DNA of 64,000 nt. It comes from Variovorax sp. Sphag1AA. Its GTDB lineage: Bacteria; Pseudomonadota; Gammaproteobacteria; Burkholderiales; Burkholderiaceae_C. The stretch lies in NCBI RefSeq assembly GCF_014192575.1, contig NZ_JACHYC010000003.1:434001-498000 (forward strand). Reading direction: 5' to 3'. The stretch's first letter is position 1; every line of letters begins with the position of its first letter. The notes beneath the pieces were generated by a model. That model ran no database searches and was not told where the DNA came from. It was given only the letters and a program-made list of their open reading frames with translations. Below are positions 50,450-59,320 of this stretch, one piece after another. Made by a program: the position numbers and the translations under genes.

Positions 50450-52348
50450 TCAACGCCGCGCGGGCTCGAGGAGGAATCCGGCGAAGAAGTCGCTCAGTTC
50501 ATCGCGCGCAGACAGTGGCAGCACATGCGCGACGTATTGGTCGGGTCGGACCACCACGATCGCGCCGGCGCTTGCGATCCCACGCGCGGCGAAGATGTCG
50601 TCGCGCGGGTCGATCGCCCACACCTTTTCCCAATCCTGCAATCCCAACGGCCCCGAGCAGGGTCGCAGGATCGCGGGCACCGTGCCGATGTCGACGTCGT
50701 GATGGCTGCTTCGGAAGATGCCGTGCACGTCGACGATGGCGTCCAGGTCCGCGCCTGCGGGTGCGAAGCGCAGCGCGGGCGAAGCGGGCGATTCGGTGAA
50801 CCAGCGCGCGAAGTCACGCAGGCCGTGAGCGGTGTCGCCAAAGGCGTAGATGCGCCAGCGCCCGTCGGCGACGTGCGCGTGGCCGAGATGCATCCGCCTG
50901 CCGTCGGCGACCCGGATTACCGGCGAGGAATGGAAGCGGGTGCCGATCTCGAGGCCCGTGGCCAGGTGCTGGTAGGCATCGTTCCCGGTCAGCAGCGACG
51001 GCTTGTACTTCGTCGCCTGGCCGGCGACGTAACGCAGCTGCCGCCCGTACTCCGCCTTCATCTGCTCGGAAGTCACGCCGCCGCGCTCGGGATGCTCCGG
51101 GTCGACCGTGGGCTGGGCGATGAAGGCCGACCAATGCCGGTCGAAGTTGATCAGATCCTGCGCGACCGACTGGCGCTCGGCCGAGTAGCTGTGCAGCAGC
51201 GACGCGGGCGAGCGGCCTTCGAGCACCGCGGCGAGCTTCCAGCCGAGGTTGAAGGTGTCCTGGATCGACACGTTCATGCCCTGACCAGCCTTTGCCGAGT
51301 GCGTGTGGCAGGCGTCGCCGGCGATGAACACGTGCGGCAGGCGTCCGGTGGTGTCGCCGATCGGCACGTCATCGAAACGGTCCGTCACGCGCTGGCCCAC
51401 TTCGTACACCGACGACCACGCGACCGACTTCACGTCGATCGAGTACGGATGCAGGATCGAGTTCGCGACCGCCGTGATCTGCTCTACCGTGGTCTTGCGG
51501 ATCTCCGAATCGCCCGCGGGCACCTCGCCGAGATCGACATACAGACGCACCATGGTCCCGCCCTCGCGCGGGATCATCAGCAGGCTGCCCTTGCCCGCGG
51601 ACTGGATCACGTTCTTGGTACGCCAGTCGGGAAAGTCGGTGTTCGCGAGCACGTCCATCACGCCCCAGGCATGGTTGGCGGCATCGCCGTGCAGTTCCCG
51701 CCCGATCGCGCGGCGCACATTGCTGCGCGCGCCGTCGCAGCCGACGACATACTTGGCGTGCACCGTGAACTCTTTGCCCTCGTCGGGGCCACTCACGTGC
51801 CGCAGCGTGACCTTCGCGGGGTACTCGCCTTCTCCGACCTCGATGGCGGCGCACTCGATGCCGTAGTTGGTGGTGAGCCGGCTCGGCGACTTGGCCATGT
51901 AGTCCAGCAGGTACTCCTGCATGCGCGCCTGGTTCACGATGACATGCGGGAACTCGCTCAGGCCCTCAGGGGCGTCTGGCACCCATCCGGTTCGCACGAT
52001 CTTCGAACGGTCTTGCTCGGACGGACCCCAGAACCGCACCTCGTTGATCCAGAACGCTTCGCGCATCAGCGCATCTGCGAGCCCGAAGGTCTGGAAGGTC
52101 TCGACGGTTCGCGACGCGACGCCGTCGGCGTGGCCCACCTGCAGCGGTCCTGCCCGACGCTCGACGATGCGGGTATTGATGCCCGGAAACACCGACAGCT
52201 GTGCGCCGAGCACTGTGCCGGCCGGGCCGGTGCCCACGATCAACACGTCGACTTCGGCAGGAAGCTCCGCCGTCCGGGCGAGTGCCTGAGGCGAGGCTGG
52301 GTGGATGTCAGGGTCGCCAGGGCGGTATCCGTCGCGATAGAACTGCAT
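50450..52348 (-). CDS. mobA: 3-hydroxybenzoate 4-monooxygenase-like FAD-dependent monooxygenase
   Basis: A 632-aa flavoprotein aromatic hydroxylase that would form protocatechuate from 3-hydroxybenzoate. FAD GxGxxG motif DVLIVGTGPAGTVLGAQLS, the DG motif VVGCDGARSNVRRAIG and the GD motif VFIAGDACHTHSAKAGQGMN are present; the C-terminal about 190 residues form the thioredoxin-like dimerisation domain of the phenol hydroxylase group. The N-terminus QFYRDGYRPGDPDIHPASP matches MobA of Comamonas as I recall it. Divergent MarR gene (mobR-like) supports the assignment. Phenol or another meta-hydroxylated aromatic remains possible. Confidence 0.75.
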   Translation of the reverse strand: MQFYRDGYRPGDPDIHPASPQALARTAELPAEVDVLIVGTGPAGTVLGAQLSVFPGINTRIVERRAGPLQVGHADGVASRTVETFQTFGLADALMREAFWINEVRFWGPSEQDRSKIVRTGWVPDAPEGLSEFPHVIVNQARMQEYLLDYMAKSPSRLTTNYGIECAAIEVGEGEYPAKVTLRHVSGPDEGKEFTVHAKYVVGCDGARSNVRRAIGRELHGDAANHAWGVMDVLANTDFPDWRTKNVIQSAGKGSLLMIPREGGTMVRLYVDLGEVPAGDSEIRKTTVEQITAVANSILHPYSIDVKSVAWSSVYEVGQRVTDRFDDVPIGDTTGRLPHVFIAGDACHTHSAKAGQGMNVSIQDTFNLGWKLAAVLEGRSPASLLHSYSAERQSVAQDLINFDRHWSAFIAQPTVDPEHPERGGVTSEQMKAEYGRQLRYVAGQATKYKPSLLTGNDAYQHLATGLEIGTRFHSSPVIRVADGRRMHLGHAHVADGRWRIYAFGDTAHGLRDFARWFTESPASPALRFAPAGADLDAIVDVHGIFRSSHHDVDIGTVPAILRPCSGPLGLQDWEKVWAIDPRDDIFAARGIASAGAIVVVRPDQYVAHVLPLSARDELSDFFAGFLLEPARR

Positions 52349-52390
52349 GACTGTGCTCCGAATGAAGTGAGATGGAGGGGATTAGATCGA

Positions 52391-52420
52391 GTGCTGATAA
52401 TCAGTGTGCTGATGATTAGT
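52391..52420. promoter_or_regulatory. Tandem operator-like palindromes in the mobA/mobR gap
   Basis: Two 15-bp direct repeats, GTGCTGATAATCAGT (52391-52405) and GTGCTGATGATTAGT (52406-52420), differ at two positions. The first contains the perfect palindrome CTGAT-A-ATCAG, the second the near-palindrome CTGAT-G-ATTAG. They lie between the divergent mobA and mobR starts, as expected for MarR-dimer binding sites. Confidence 0.65.
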
Positions 52421-52450
52421 GTAAGGATAGAATTGATCTTTATCAATAAA

Positions 52451-52460
52451 GGGTTAACCC
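52451..52460. promoter_or_regulatory. Perfect palindrome GGGTTAACCC before the MarR gene
   Basis: A ten-base perfect palindrome lies 11 bases upstream of the MarR start codon. It could be a further regulator site in the autoregulated leader. Confidence 0.4.
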
Positions 52461-52471
52461 TGACCCATCTC

Positions 52472-52942
52472 ATGACTCCGACCGATCCAGCGGACCTCGA
52501 TCTCGAAGCCCTTCCCGGCCACTTCATCCGCCGTCTGCAACAGATCGCCGTCGCGGTGTTCCTGCAGGAGACAGAACCCTTCGGCGTGACGCCAGTGCAG
52601 TACGCCAGCCTTCAGGCGATCCGACGCACGCCGGGAATCGACCAACGCTCGCTCGCACGCTCCATCGGGCTCGACACCTCGACGATGGCGGGCGTGATCG
52701 ACCGGCTGGAAACGCGCGGCCTGATGGTGCGCAGCGCCTCGCCGGACGACCGGCGGGTGCGGCTCTTGAGCCTGACAGACGAAGGACAGGCCTTGCTGGG
52801 CCAAGTCGAGCCAGCCGTGCTACGCGCCCAGACGCGCATGCTTGAACCGCTGCCCAAGAAAGAGCAGCAGACGTTCATGCGAATGCTGCGCGAGATCGTG
52901 AAGGCCAACAACGACCTGAGTCGCGCGCCAAGCCAGGATTGA
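52472..52942 (+). CDS. mobR: MarR-family regulator, MobR-like
   Basis: A 156-aa winged-helix regulator. The DNA-binding domain spans about residues 35-105 (FGVTPVQYASLQAIRRTPGI, RSLARSIGLDTSTMAGVIDR) with the beta-wing MVRSASPDDRRVRLLSLTDE, and terminal helices form the dimer. It is divergent from mobA with two operator-like palindromes between them; mobR of Comamonas represses mobA and is relieved by 3-hydroxybenzoate, so the same logic is likely. Start ATG 52472, without a strong ribosome site. Confidence 0.82.
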   Translation: MTPTDPADLDLEALPGHFIRRLQQIAVAVFLQETEPFGVTPVQYASLQAIRRTPGIDQRSLARSIGLDTSTMAGVIDRLETRGLMVRSASPDDRRVRLLSLTDEGQALLGQVEPAVLRAQTRMLEPLPKKEQQTFMRMLREIVKANNDLSRAPSQD

Positions 52943-53006
52943 CGCTCGCGGGCAGTCCAGAACCCGCGTGTGAACAGCCGGCAGTGGCGCCGGCGAGAAT
53001 TCCAGG

Positions 53007-53444
53007 CTACTCGCCAACCTGCTCCAGTGCCTCGCGACGGCTAAGTGCACGGGCTGCCGCAAGTCGCTTCAACTGGTCAGGGTTTGGCCGCGACTTGCCT
53101 TGCTCCCAAAGATAGATGGTTGCTCCGCTCATCCCAACGAGTTTTCCGTAAGCAGCAGCAGAGAGTCCGAGTTTTGCGCGATGCGCCGCCAATCGAGTGG
53201 CACTGAACCGCCGTGGCGTCTCGTCCGTCGCTGCAGCGCCCGCTCGGGAGGCAGCCTTCTTCTCGCGTTCCGCAAGTTTGAGCTGCTTCTGCAGGTCAGC
53301 CACGTCGCGTCGCAGTTGGGCAATGGCGGTTCGGTACTGCGTGCTTGCCTTCTTCAAACTCTCAAGTTCAGCCCGCGCTTCCTTGCGAGCAACGCGAGAG
53401 ATTTCGGCTTTGAGAACGGATGCGATGTTTGTCACGGGGTGCAT
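53007..53444 (-). CDS. XRE-type helix-turn-helix protein with N-terminal coiled coil
   Basis: A 145-aa protein (ATG 53444; a GTG nine bases later is the alternative, giving VTNIASVLKAEISRVARKEA). The first 60 residues form a charged coiled coil; the C-terminal part LSAAAYGKLVGMSGATIYLW then EQGKSRPNPDQLKRLAAARA is an XRE/Cro-like helix-turn-helix. Target genes unknown; no toxin partner is adjacent. Confidence 0.8.
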   Translation of the reverse strand: MHPVTNIASVLKAEISRVARKEARAELESLKKASTQYRTAIAQLRRDVADLQKQLKLAEREKKAASRAGAAATDETPRRFSATRLAAHRAKLGLSAAAYGKLVGMSGATIYLWEQGKSRPNPDQLKRLAAARALSRREALEQVGE

Positions 53445-53472
53445 TCTGCATGGCAGTCCGGCGTGCTCTTGC

Positions 53473-54396
53473 TCATTCCGCCAGCCCTTGCGAACGCCCC
53501 ATGCGCACCAGGGCCTCCTTGAGCCACATGACCGCCTCGTCGGCGTTCGATCGCGCGTCCCAGCACACGTAGAGGCTGTAGCTAGGCAGTTCGAATGGCA
53601 GCGGCATCGCAACGAGTTCCGCCGCGTACCGCTCGGCCACGCGCTTCGGAAAGACGGCCATCGCATCGGTGCTGGCGAGAAGATCTGCCATCTGGCCGAA
53701 GGTCGTGACTGCGGCCTGAACATGGCGCGTGCGGCCCTGCCGGGCGAGGATCTGGTCCATCGTGTCGTCGAGCACTGAGCGGCTCTGCCCGAGCACCACG
53801 TGCGGCACGGTGCAGAAGGCGTCGATGCTCATCCCTTTCGCGAAGGCGGGATGTCCACGTCGCACGACCGCAATGTAGGCGTCCTCGTAGAGCAGTTCCG
53901 ACTCGACACCAGCAGCTGGCGCCATCTTCGGCAGCAGGCCGATGTCGATGTCGCCCTTGCGGAGTTGCTCCGGCATGCGGCTGTAGTCGGCCAGCTCCCA
54001 CGCCAGCCGGATGCGCGAACCGCAGGCGTGCAAGTCGCGGCAAAGCGACGGCAGCATGGTGTGGCTGCTGTGGTCGCTTCCGCCGATACGCAGGATGCGG
54101 TCCGATGTTGCCGGGTCGAACGCGCGATCCGCATGCAGCAACTGCTGAAGCTCCTGCAAGACAGCCTCGACGCGCGGCGCAAGCGCAAGCGCGCGCGGCG
54201 TCGGCACCACGCCGTGCGCGGTACGGGTGAAGAGCGGGTCGTCGAAAGTCTCACGCAGCCGCTTGAGCGATGCGCTTACCGCCGGCTGGCTCAGAAAGAG
54301 GCGCGAGGCCGCGCGCGACACGCTGCGCTCCCTCAACAAGGCATCGAAGGTCCGCAGCATCGCGAGATCGACGCCGCGGATATCAGGGCGGCCCAT
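53473..54396 (-). CDS. LysR-type regulator of the Bug/Rieske operon
   Basis: A 307-aa LysR-type regulator. The N-terminal domain has LAMLRTFDALLRERSVSRAA and FLSQPAVSASLKRLRETFDD, like NodD/NahR-group regulators. ATG 54396 is the family start; the longer in-frame reading from 54600 is arginine-rich and unlikely. It is divergent from the Bug receptor/Rieske oxygenase operon across an 83-base gap and probably controls it. Confidence 0.9.
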   Translation of the reverse strand: MGRPDIRGVDLAMLRTFDALLRERSVSRAASRLFLSQPAVSASLKRLRETFDDPLFTRTAHGVVPTPRALALAPRVEAVLQELQQLLHADRAFDPATSDRILRIGGSDHSSHTMLPSLCRDLHACGSRIRLAWELADYSRMPEQLRKGDIDIGLLPKMAPAAGVESELLYEDAYIAVVRRGHPAFAKGMSIDAFCTVPHVVLGQSRSVLDDTMDQILARQGRTRHVQAAVTTFGQMADLLASTDAMAVFPKRVAERYAAELVAMPLPFELPSYSLYVCWDARSNADEAVMWLKEALVRMGRSQGLAE

Positions 54397-54479
54397 ATCA
54401 GTTATCCAAATCTTCGAATTGATTCTCTTGGAGCGGACTTCTATCGTACGCGGACCCCACAAGAATCCAGGAGACAAGC

Positions 54480-55496
54480 ATGTCCGCTCGCCCCCACGAC
54501 GGCGACTTTCGCGCACGCCGGCGCGCCTGCCTCGGCGGCCTCGGCGCCTTCGCCCTCGCCGGCGCGATGCCCGCCGCATTCGCCCAGCAGCCTTCCACAA
54601 CCTTCCCGAGCAGGGTGGTGCGCATCGTCCCCTTCGGTACCGCCGGCGGCCCGATCGACGTGATCGCGCGCGTCTACGCCGACAAGCTCCAGCAGCGCTG
54701 GGGCCAGAGCGTGATCGTCGAGCCCAAGCCCGGCGCGAGCGGAATCATCGCCAGCGACGCGGTCGCCAAGGCACCGCCTGACGGCCACACGGTGCTGTTC
54801 ACGCTGCCGCTCACGCACATCAACAACGCGATCCTGCAGGCCAAGCTGCCTTACGACCCGGTCAAGGACTTCGAGCCCATCACCCAGCTCGCGAGCGGCG
54901 GACCGATGCTGGTAGCGCCTGCCAACGCGCCCTACTCCAACCTCAAGGAGTTCGTCGCCTACGCCAAGGCGCATCCCGGAATGACCTACGGCACGTGGGG
55001 CAACGGCTCGCAAGCGCACCTGATGGGCGAATTGCTCAAGCGGCAGGCCGGCATCGAACTCACGCACGTCGCCTACAAGGCCGAGGCTGCCGCGCATACC
55101 GACATGATCGGCGGCGTGCTCGACTTCGCTTGGGCCAATCCCTCCACCGCGCGCGTTCAGTCACAGGCTGGGAAGATGAAGGTGCTGGGCATCGCCGGCA
55201 GCCGCCGCGTGTCGACCTTGCCGAACGTGCCGACCTTCGCCGAACAGGGCTTCGCTGGATTCGACCTCGACAGCTGGATCGGCGTGTATGCGCCGGCCAA
55301 GACGCCCACAGCCGTCATCGAGCAATGGAACCAGGCGCTGCGCGAGATCACCCGCATGCCCGAGGTGCAGAGCCGCCTCATCGCCTTCGGCTTCGAGCCG
55401 CTGGGCAACACGCCGGCGCAATTCCGGGCCAGCTACCAGGCGGACTTCCCGCGCGTGGCCGAGCTGATCAAGGCTGCCGGCGTCACCGCCGAATGA
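54480..55496 (+). CDS. Bug/TctC-family tripartite tricarboxylate transporter receptor
   Basis: A 338-aa periplasmic binding protein. The long N-terminus with RARRRACLGGLGAFALAGAM has twin arginines before a hydrophobic core and ends in AFAQQ, so Tat export is possible. The mature part SRVVRIVPFGTAGGPIDVIA and YDPVKDFEPITQLASGGPM is typical of Bug receptors, which are expanded in Burkholderiales. No membrane subunits TctA/B are in the window. CAGGAGA precedes the ATG. It is followed by a Rieske oxygenase, suggesting a common aromatic substrate. Confidence 0.88.
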   Translation: MSARPHDGDFRARRRACLGGLGAFALAGAMPAAFAQQPSTTFPSRVVRIVPFGTAGGPIDVIARVYADKLQQRWGQSVIVEPKPGASGIIASDAVAKAPPDGHTVLFTLPLTHINNAILQAKLPYDPVKDFEPITQLASGGPMLVAPANAPYSNLKEFVAYAKAHPGMTYGTWGNGSQAHLMGELLKRQAGIELTHVAYKAEAAAHTDMIGGVLDFAWANPSTARVQSQAGKMKVLGIAGSRRVSTLPNVPTFAEQGFAGFDLDSWIGVYAPAKTPTAVIEQWNQALREITRMPEVQSRLIAFGFEPLGNTPAQFRASYQADFPRVAELIKAAGVTAE

Positions 55497-55512
55497 AAGA
55501 CAAGGAACCCCG

Positions 55513-56745
55513 ATGAATCCCTCGACCGCAGAGACCGCTGAAAAGAAGGTCATCCCGATCACCGTCGACACTGGTACCGCCTACGGACGCAAGCCGGGCG
55601 TGCACAACCCGCAGTTAACCGAAGTCGGCCCGGGCACGCCGATGGGCGAACTGCTGCGCCGCTACTGGCATCCGATCGGCCTTAGTGCCGACGCGAACGA
55701 CACGCCGCGCCAGGTGCGCGTGCTGGGCGAAGACCTGATCCTCTTCCGCGACGGCACCGGTCGCCCAGGCCTCGTGCATCCGAATTGCGCACACCGCGGC
55801 GCATCGCTCTACTACGGCAAGGTCGAGGAACGCGGCATCCGCTGCTGCTATCACGGCTGGCTCTTCGATGTCGAAGGCCATTGCGTGGAGCAGCCCTGCG
55901 AAGCCGAGATGGGCAAGTCGCGCGGCAGGGTGCGCCAGCCCTGGTATCCGGTGCAGGAGCTCTATGGCCTGATCTGGGCCTACATGGGCCCGCCTGAAAA
56001 GAAGCCCGTACTGCCGCGCTACGACGCGCTGGAGCGGCTCGACGAGGGCGAGTTCCTCGAAACTAACGATGCCAGCATCGGCGGCGGGGGCCCGCAGGTC
56101 ATTCCGTGCAACTGGCTGCAGCACTACGAAAACCTCGTCGATCCCTTCCATGTGGTCGTGCTGCACTCCACCTTCAGCGGCACGCAGTTCGTCGAGCAGA
56201 TGGCGGCGATGCCCGAAGTGACCTGGGACGCGGTCGAACTAGGCGTGCGCACCACCTCGATCCGGCATCTGCCCGACGGCAAGGTCTTCCGCCGCATCAG
56301 CCAGGCCGGCATGCCGACGCTGCGCGTGATCCCGAGCCCGCGCGTGGGCAAGTACGGCCGGCTCGAATCGCTGGGCTGGGTGCTGCCGATCGATGACCAC
56401 AGCTTCCGCATCTACGTGGTCGGCCGCGTGAGCTCGGAGGGCGAACTCACCCGCATGCGCTCGCGCATGAATGGTCGGTTGTGGGAAGAGCTCACCGAAG
56501 CCGAGCACCAGCAGATGCCCGGCGACTACGAGGCGATGGTCAGCCAGGGCGCGATCGCAAGGCATTCGGAGGAGCACCTCGCCACCTCCGACAAGGGCAT
56601 CGTGATGCTGCGGCGCTACCTCAAGGCACAACTGGAGCGCATCGAGCGCGGCGAAGACCCGGCTGGCGTGTCCTTCGACCCTGATGCGCCGCCGGTCGAG
56701 TTCGACGCCGGCAACTGGCTCGAAGAGCCGGGCAAGAGTTCCTGA
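55513..56745 (+). CDS. Rieske [2Fe-2S] aromatic ring-hydroxylating oxygenase alpha subunit
   Basis: A 410-aa oxygenase. Rieske ligands are the C and H of NCAHRGASLYYGK and of IRCCYHGWLF; the mononuclear iron site is NWLQHYENLVDPFHVVVLHS (Asp and two His). Its size and sequence fit the phthalate-4,5-dioxygenase-like/O-demethylase-type group that works with a separate reductase; no reductase gene is adjacent. Seventeen bases after the Bug receptor gene, hence one transcript. Substrate unknown. Confidence 0.88.
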   Translation: MNPSTAETAEKKVIPITVDTGTAYGRKPGVHNPQLTEVGPGTPMGELLRRYWHPIGLSADANDTPRQVRVLGEDLILFRDGTGRPGLVHPNCAHRGASLYYGKVEERGIRCCYHGWLFDVEGHCVEQPCEAEMGKSRGRVRQPWYPVQELYGLIWAYMGPPEKKPVLPRYDALERLDEGEFLETNDASIGGGGPQVIPCNWLQHYENLVDPFHVVVLHSTFSGTQFVEQMAAMPEVTWDAVELGVRTTSIRHLPDGKVFRRISQAGMPTLRVIPSPRVGKYGRLESLGWVLPIDDHSFRIYVVGRVSSEGELTRMRSRMNGRLWEELTEAEHQQMPGDYEAMVSQGAIARHSEEHLATSDKGIVMLRRYLKAQLERIERGEDPAGVSFDPDAPPVEFDAGNWLEEPGKSS

Positions 56746-56773
56746 TCCGGGCATCCCGCGCTATCGTGCGCGG

Positions 56774-58615
56774 ATGCCCAACGCCTTCAACTTCCAGGCG
56801 TCGCCCTTCGACTGCCTCGATGCCGACGAGCAGCAGATTGTCCGCGCCGGGGTCGACATCGCCTACTTTCGCGAAGGCGAGGCAATCCTCGATGCGGGCA
56901 TCGCGCCCACGCATCTCTTCGTGGTCATCAAGGGCTTCGTGCGGCAGTACGAGCTGGGCGGGGCGGAGCCGGTCGCAGGCTTCGGTCCCAATGACACCTT
57001 CGACGGCCGCAGCCTGCTGACCGGGCAGGTCGCGGGCCGCTTCGTCGCAGCGGAAGAGGTGCTGGCCTACCAGCTCTCGCGCGAGGTGGTGAACGGGCTC
57101 ATCGCGCGCAATGCGCCCTTCGGCGCACGACTCTTCTCGGATCTCTCGAACAAGCTCGCGGCGATCGCAGGCCAGCGCGGACGGCACGAGCTGCAATCGC
57201 TGGAGATGGCGCGCGTCGATGCGATCGCGATCCGCGCGCCGCATTTCGTCGATGCGGATTGCGACGTGCTGTCGGTGGTGCGTCTCTTCCAGTCCGAGCG
57301 CGCGACCAACGTGCTGGTGCGCGACCAGCGGGCCGACCCGCCGCGCCTCGGCATCTTCACCGTGACCGCATTGCAGCGCGCGGTGCTGCACGGCACGCCG
57401 CTCGACCGCTTGCCCGTTGGCGAAGTCGCCAACTTCGGGCTCATCTCGGTGCGCGCCGGCGATCCGGTGGGCGATGCGCTCACGGTCATGGTCCGGCACA
57501 AGGTGCATCGCGTGGTCGTGACGGCGGACGAGGTCGGCGAACGCGTGATCGGCGTGCTGGAAGCGATGGACCTCTTCAGCTTCCTCGCGAACCATTCGTA
57601 CCTCATCAACCGCGAGATCGCCGAAGCCCGCGACCTTCCGGCGCTTGCACAGGCGTGCGAACACATCACGCGGCTCATTGCGCTGCTGCATCGCGGCGGC
57701 ACCCGGGTCGGGCAGATTGCGACGCTGGTGCAGGCGCTCAATGCCAAGCTCTTCGAACGCACATGGCAGCTGGTTGCGCCAACGGAGCTGGTCGCCAACA
57801 GTTGCCTCATCGTCATGGGAAGCGAAGGCCGGGGCGAACAATTGCTCAAGACCGACCAGGACAACGGCCTGCTGCTGCGCGAGGGGTACGCGCCGCCCGA
57901 CGATCTCGAATCGATCTGCGCGCGCATGACGCAGGCGCTGGTGGACTTCGGCTATCCGCCCTGCCCGGGTGGTGTCATGTTGTCGAACCCACTCTGGCGT
58001 GGCAGCGAGCGCGAGTTCGCGAGTCGTGCGCAAGACTGGCTGCTGCAGCCGGATGGCGACAACCTCATGTCGCTCGCGATCTTTCTCGATGCGCATCCGG
58101 TCTGCGGCGATGCTTCGCTGCTCGCCGCCGTGCGGGAACGCCTGTTCACGATCGCCACCGACAACGAAGCCATGCTCGCGCGCTTCGCTTCGGCGGTCGA
58201 TGCCTTTGCGGCCGACACCGGTTGGTGGCACCGCATCCTCGACTTTGGCGACGACGCGGAGCGCAGCCTGGACATCAAGAAACAAGGCCTCTTCCCGCTC
58301 GTGCACGGCGTGCGCAGTCTTGCGATTGCTGCGCAGTTGCCGGACACATCGACCGCGGCGCGCCTGCAGGCGCTTGTCGCACGCGGGCTGATCGAACGCA
58401 CGCTGGCCGATGAAGTGCTGCAAAGCCTGCATTTCTTCATGAGCCTCCGCCTCGCCGCCGGGCTGGAAGAGCTCGAGGCGGGCAAGCCGGTGAGCGGCCG
58501 GGTCGATCCCTCGAAGCTCAACAGCCTCGACCGCGATCTGCTGAAAGACACCTTGCAGGTCGTCAAGCGCTTTCGCCGCGTGTTGCGGCTGCGCTTTCAT
58601 CTGGATGTGGTGTGA
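56774..58615 (+). CDS. Cyclic-nucleotide-binding/CBS/DUF294 nucleotidyltransferase-like protein
   Basis: A 613-aa cytoplasmic signalling protein. Domains in order: cNMP-binding-like (about 10-125, IAYFREGEAILDAGIAPTHL), two CBS motifs (about 155-275, VRAGDPVGDALTVMVRHKVH), putative nucleotidyltransferase DUF294 (about 305-450, MGSEGRGEQLLKTDQDNGLL) and the DUF294 C-terminal substrate-binding domain. ATG 56774. It overlaps the exonuclease start by four bases (GTGA). This pair commonly accompanies acetate-permease genes, consistent with the ActP-like end at the right edge. Confidence 0.88.
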   Translation: MPNAFNFQASPFDCLDADEQQIVRAGVDIAYFREGEAILDAGIAPTHLFVVIKGFVRQYELGGAEPVAGFGPNDTFDGRSLLTGQVAGRFVAAEEVLAYQLSREVVNGLIARNAPFGARLFSDLSNKLAAIAGQRGRHELQSLEMARVDAIAIRAPHFVDADCDVLSVVRLFQSERATNVLVRDQRADPPRLGIFTVTALQRAVLHGTPLDRLPVGEVANFGLISVRAGDPVGDALTVMVRHKVHRVVVTADEVGERVIGVLEAMDLFSFLANHSYLINREIAEARDLPALAQACEHITRLIALLHRGGTRVGQIATLVQALNAKLFERTWQLVAPTELVANSCLIVMGSEGRGEQLLKTDQDNGLLLREGYAPPDDLESICARMTQALVDFGYPPCPGGVMLSNPLWRGSEREFASRAQDWLLQPDGDNLMSLAIFLDAHPVCGDASLLAAVRERLFTIATDNEAMLARFASAVDAFAADTGWWHRILDFGDDAERSLDIKKQGLFPLVHGVRSLAIAAQLPDTSTAARLQALVARGLIERTLADEVLQSLHFFMSLRLAAGLEELEAGKPVSGRVDPSKLNSLDRDLLKDTLQVVKRFRRVLRLRFHLDVV

Positions 58616-59247
58616 GCGGCGCGTTCGCGGCGATCAAGCGCCAGTGGCTGCTGTACCACCTGGGCGATCCGCGTTTCCGCTTCATGTGGGATACGCCGCC
58701 GGCCGATGAATGGGTGGCGATCGATTGCGAGACCACTGGCCTTGATACGCGCCGCGATGAGATCGTCGCCATCGCTGCGGTGCGCATTCACGGCAACCGT
58801 GTGCTGTGCAGCGATCGCCTCGAACTACTGGTGAAGCCCGAACGCCGCGTGGTGTCGCCGGACAGCGTGCGCGTGCACGGCCTGCGCGAGCGCGATGTGG
58901 CGAAGGGCATCGCGATGGATGAGGCCCTGCGCCGGCTGCTCGAGTTCATCGGCAGCCGTCCGCTGGTCGGCTACTACCTCGAGTTCGATGTCGCGATGAT
59001 CGACCGCGCCCTCTTCCCGATGCTTGGCATGGGCCTGCCGCAACCGAAGATCGAAGTCTCCGCGCTCTACTACGAATACAGAAACCGCCAGCGCCCGATG
59101 CACGAGCGTGGCGGTGACATGGACTTGAGGTTCGCGACCATCATGTCCGACCTCGGATTGCCGCAAAGGCCGGCACACGACGCGCTCAACGACGCGGTGA
59201 TGGCTGCGCTGGCGTTTCTCAAGTTGCGCGGACTATCCATGTCTTAA
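58612..59247 (+). CDS. DEDDh 3'-5' exonuclease (DnaQ-like)
   Basis: A 211-aa exonuclease. Motif Exo I VAIDCETTGLDTRRDEIVAI (D and E), Exo II in LVGYYLEFDVAMIDRALFP and Exo III HDALNDAVMAALAF give the DEDDh set. The GTG start shares GTGA with the previous stop. The last residues RGLSMS differ from the displaced copy of the 3' end at 63738-63809, which reads RSLAA, so the present C-terminus is probably the altered one or both descend from a duplication. Confidence 0.88.
   Translation: MSGAFAAIKRQWLLYHLGDPRFRFMWDTPPADEWVAIDCETTGLDTRRDEIVAIAAVRIHGNRVLCSDRLELLVKPERRVVSPDSVRVHGLRERDVAKGIAMDEALRRLLEFIGSRPLVGYYLEFDVAMIDRALFPMLGMGLPQPKIEVSALYYEYRNRQRPMHERGGDMDLRFATIMSDLGLPQRPAHDALNDAVMAALAFLKLRGLSMS
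59176..59235 (+). repeat. Direct repeat with 63741-63800 (exonuclease 3' end)
   Basis: The 60 bases encoding HDALNDAVMAALAFLKLRG match 63741-63800 (HDALNDAVMAALAFVKLRS) with scattered, mostly third-position differences. The two copies flank the Rhs toxin cassette in direct orientation. Confidence 0.85.
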
Positions 59248-59320
59248 GATGCGCGGCTTCGATGGTAGGCACCGGTTCACAGGTGCCGCCACAACACAAG
59301 AAGCGTCAGGGAGTAGAACA

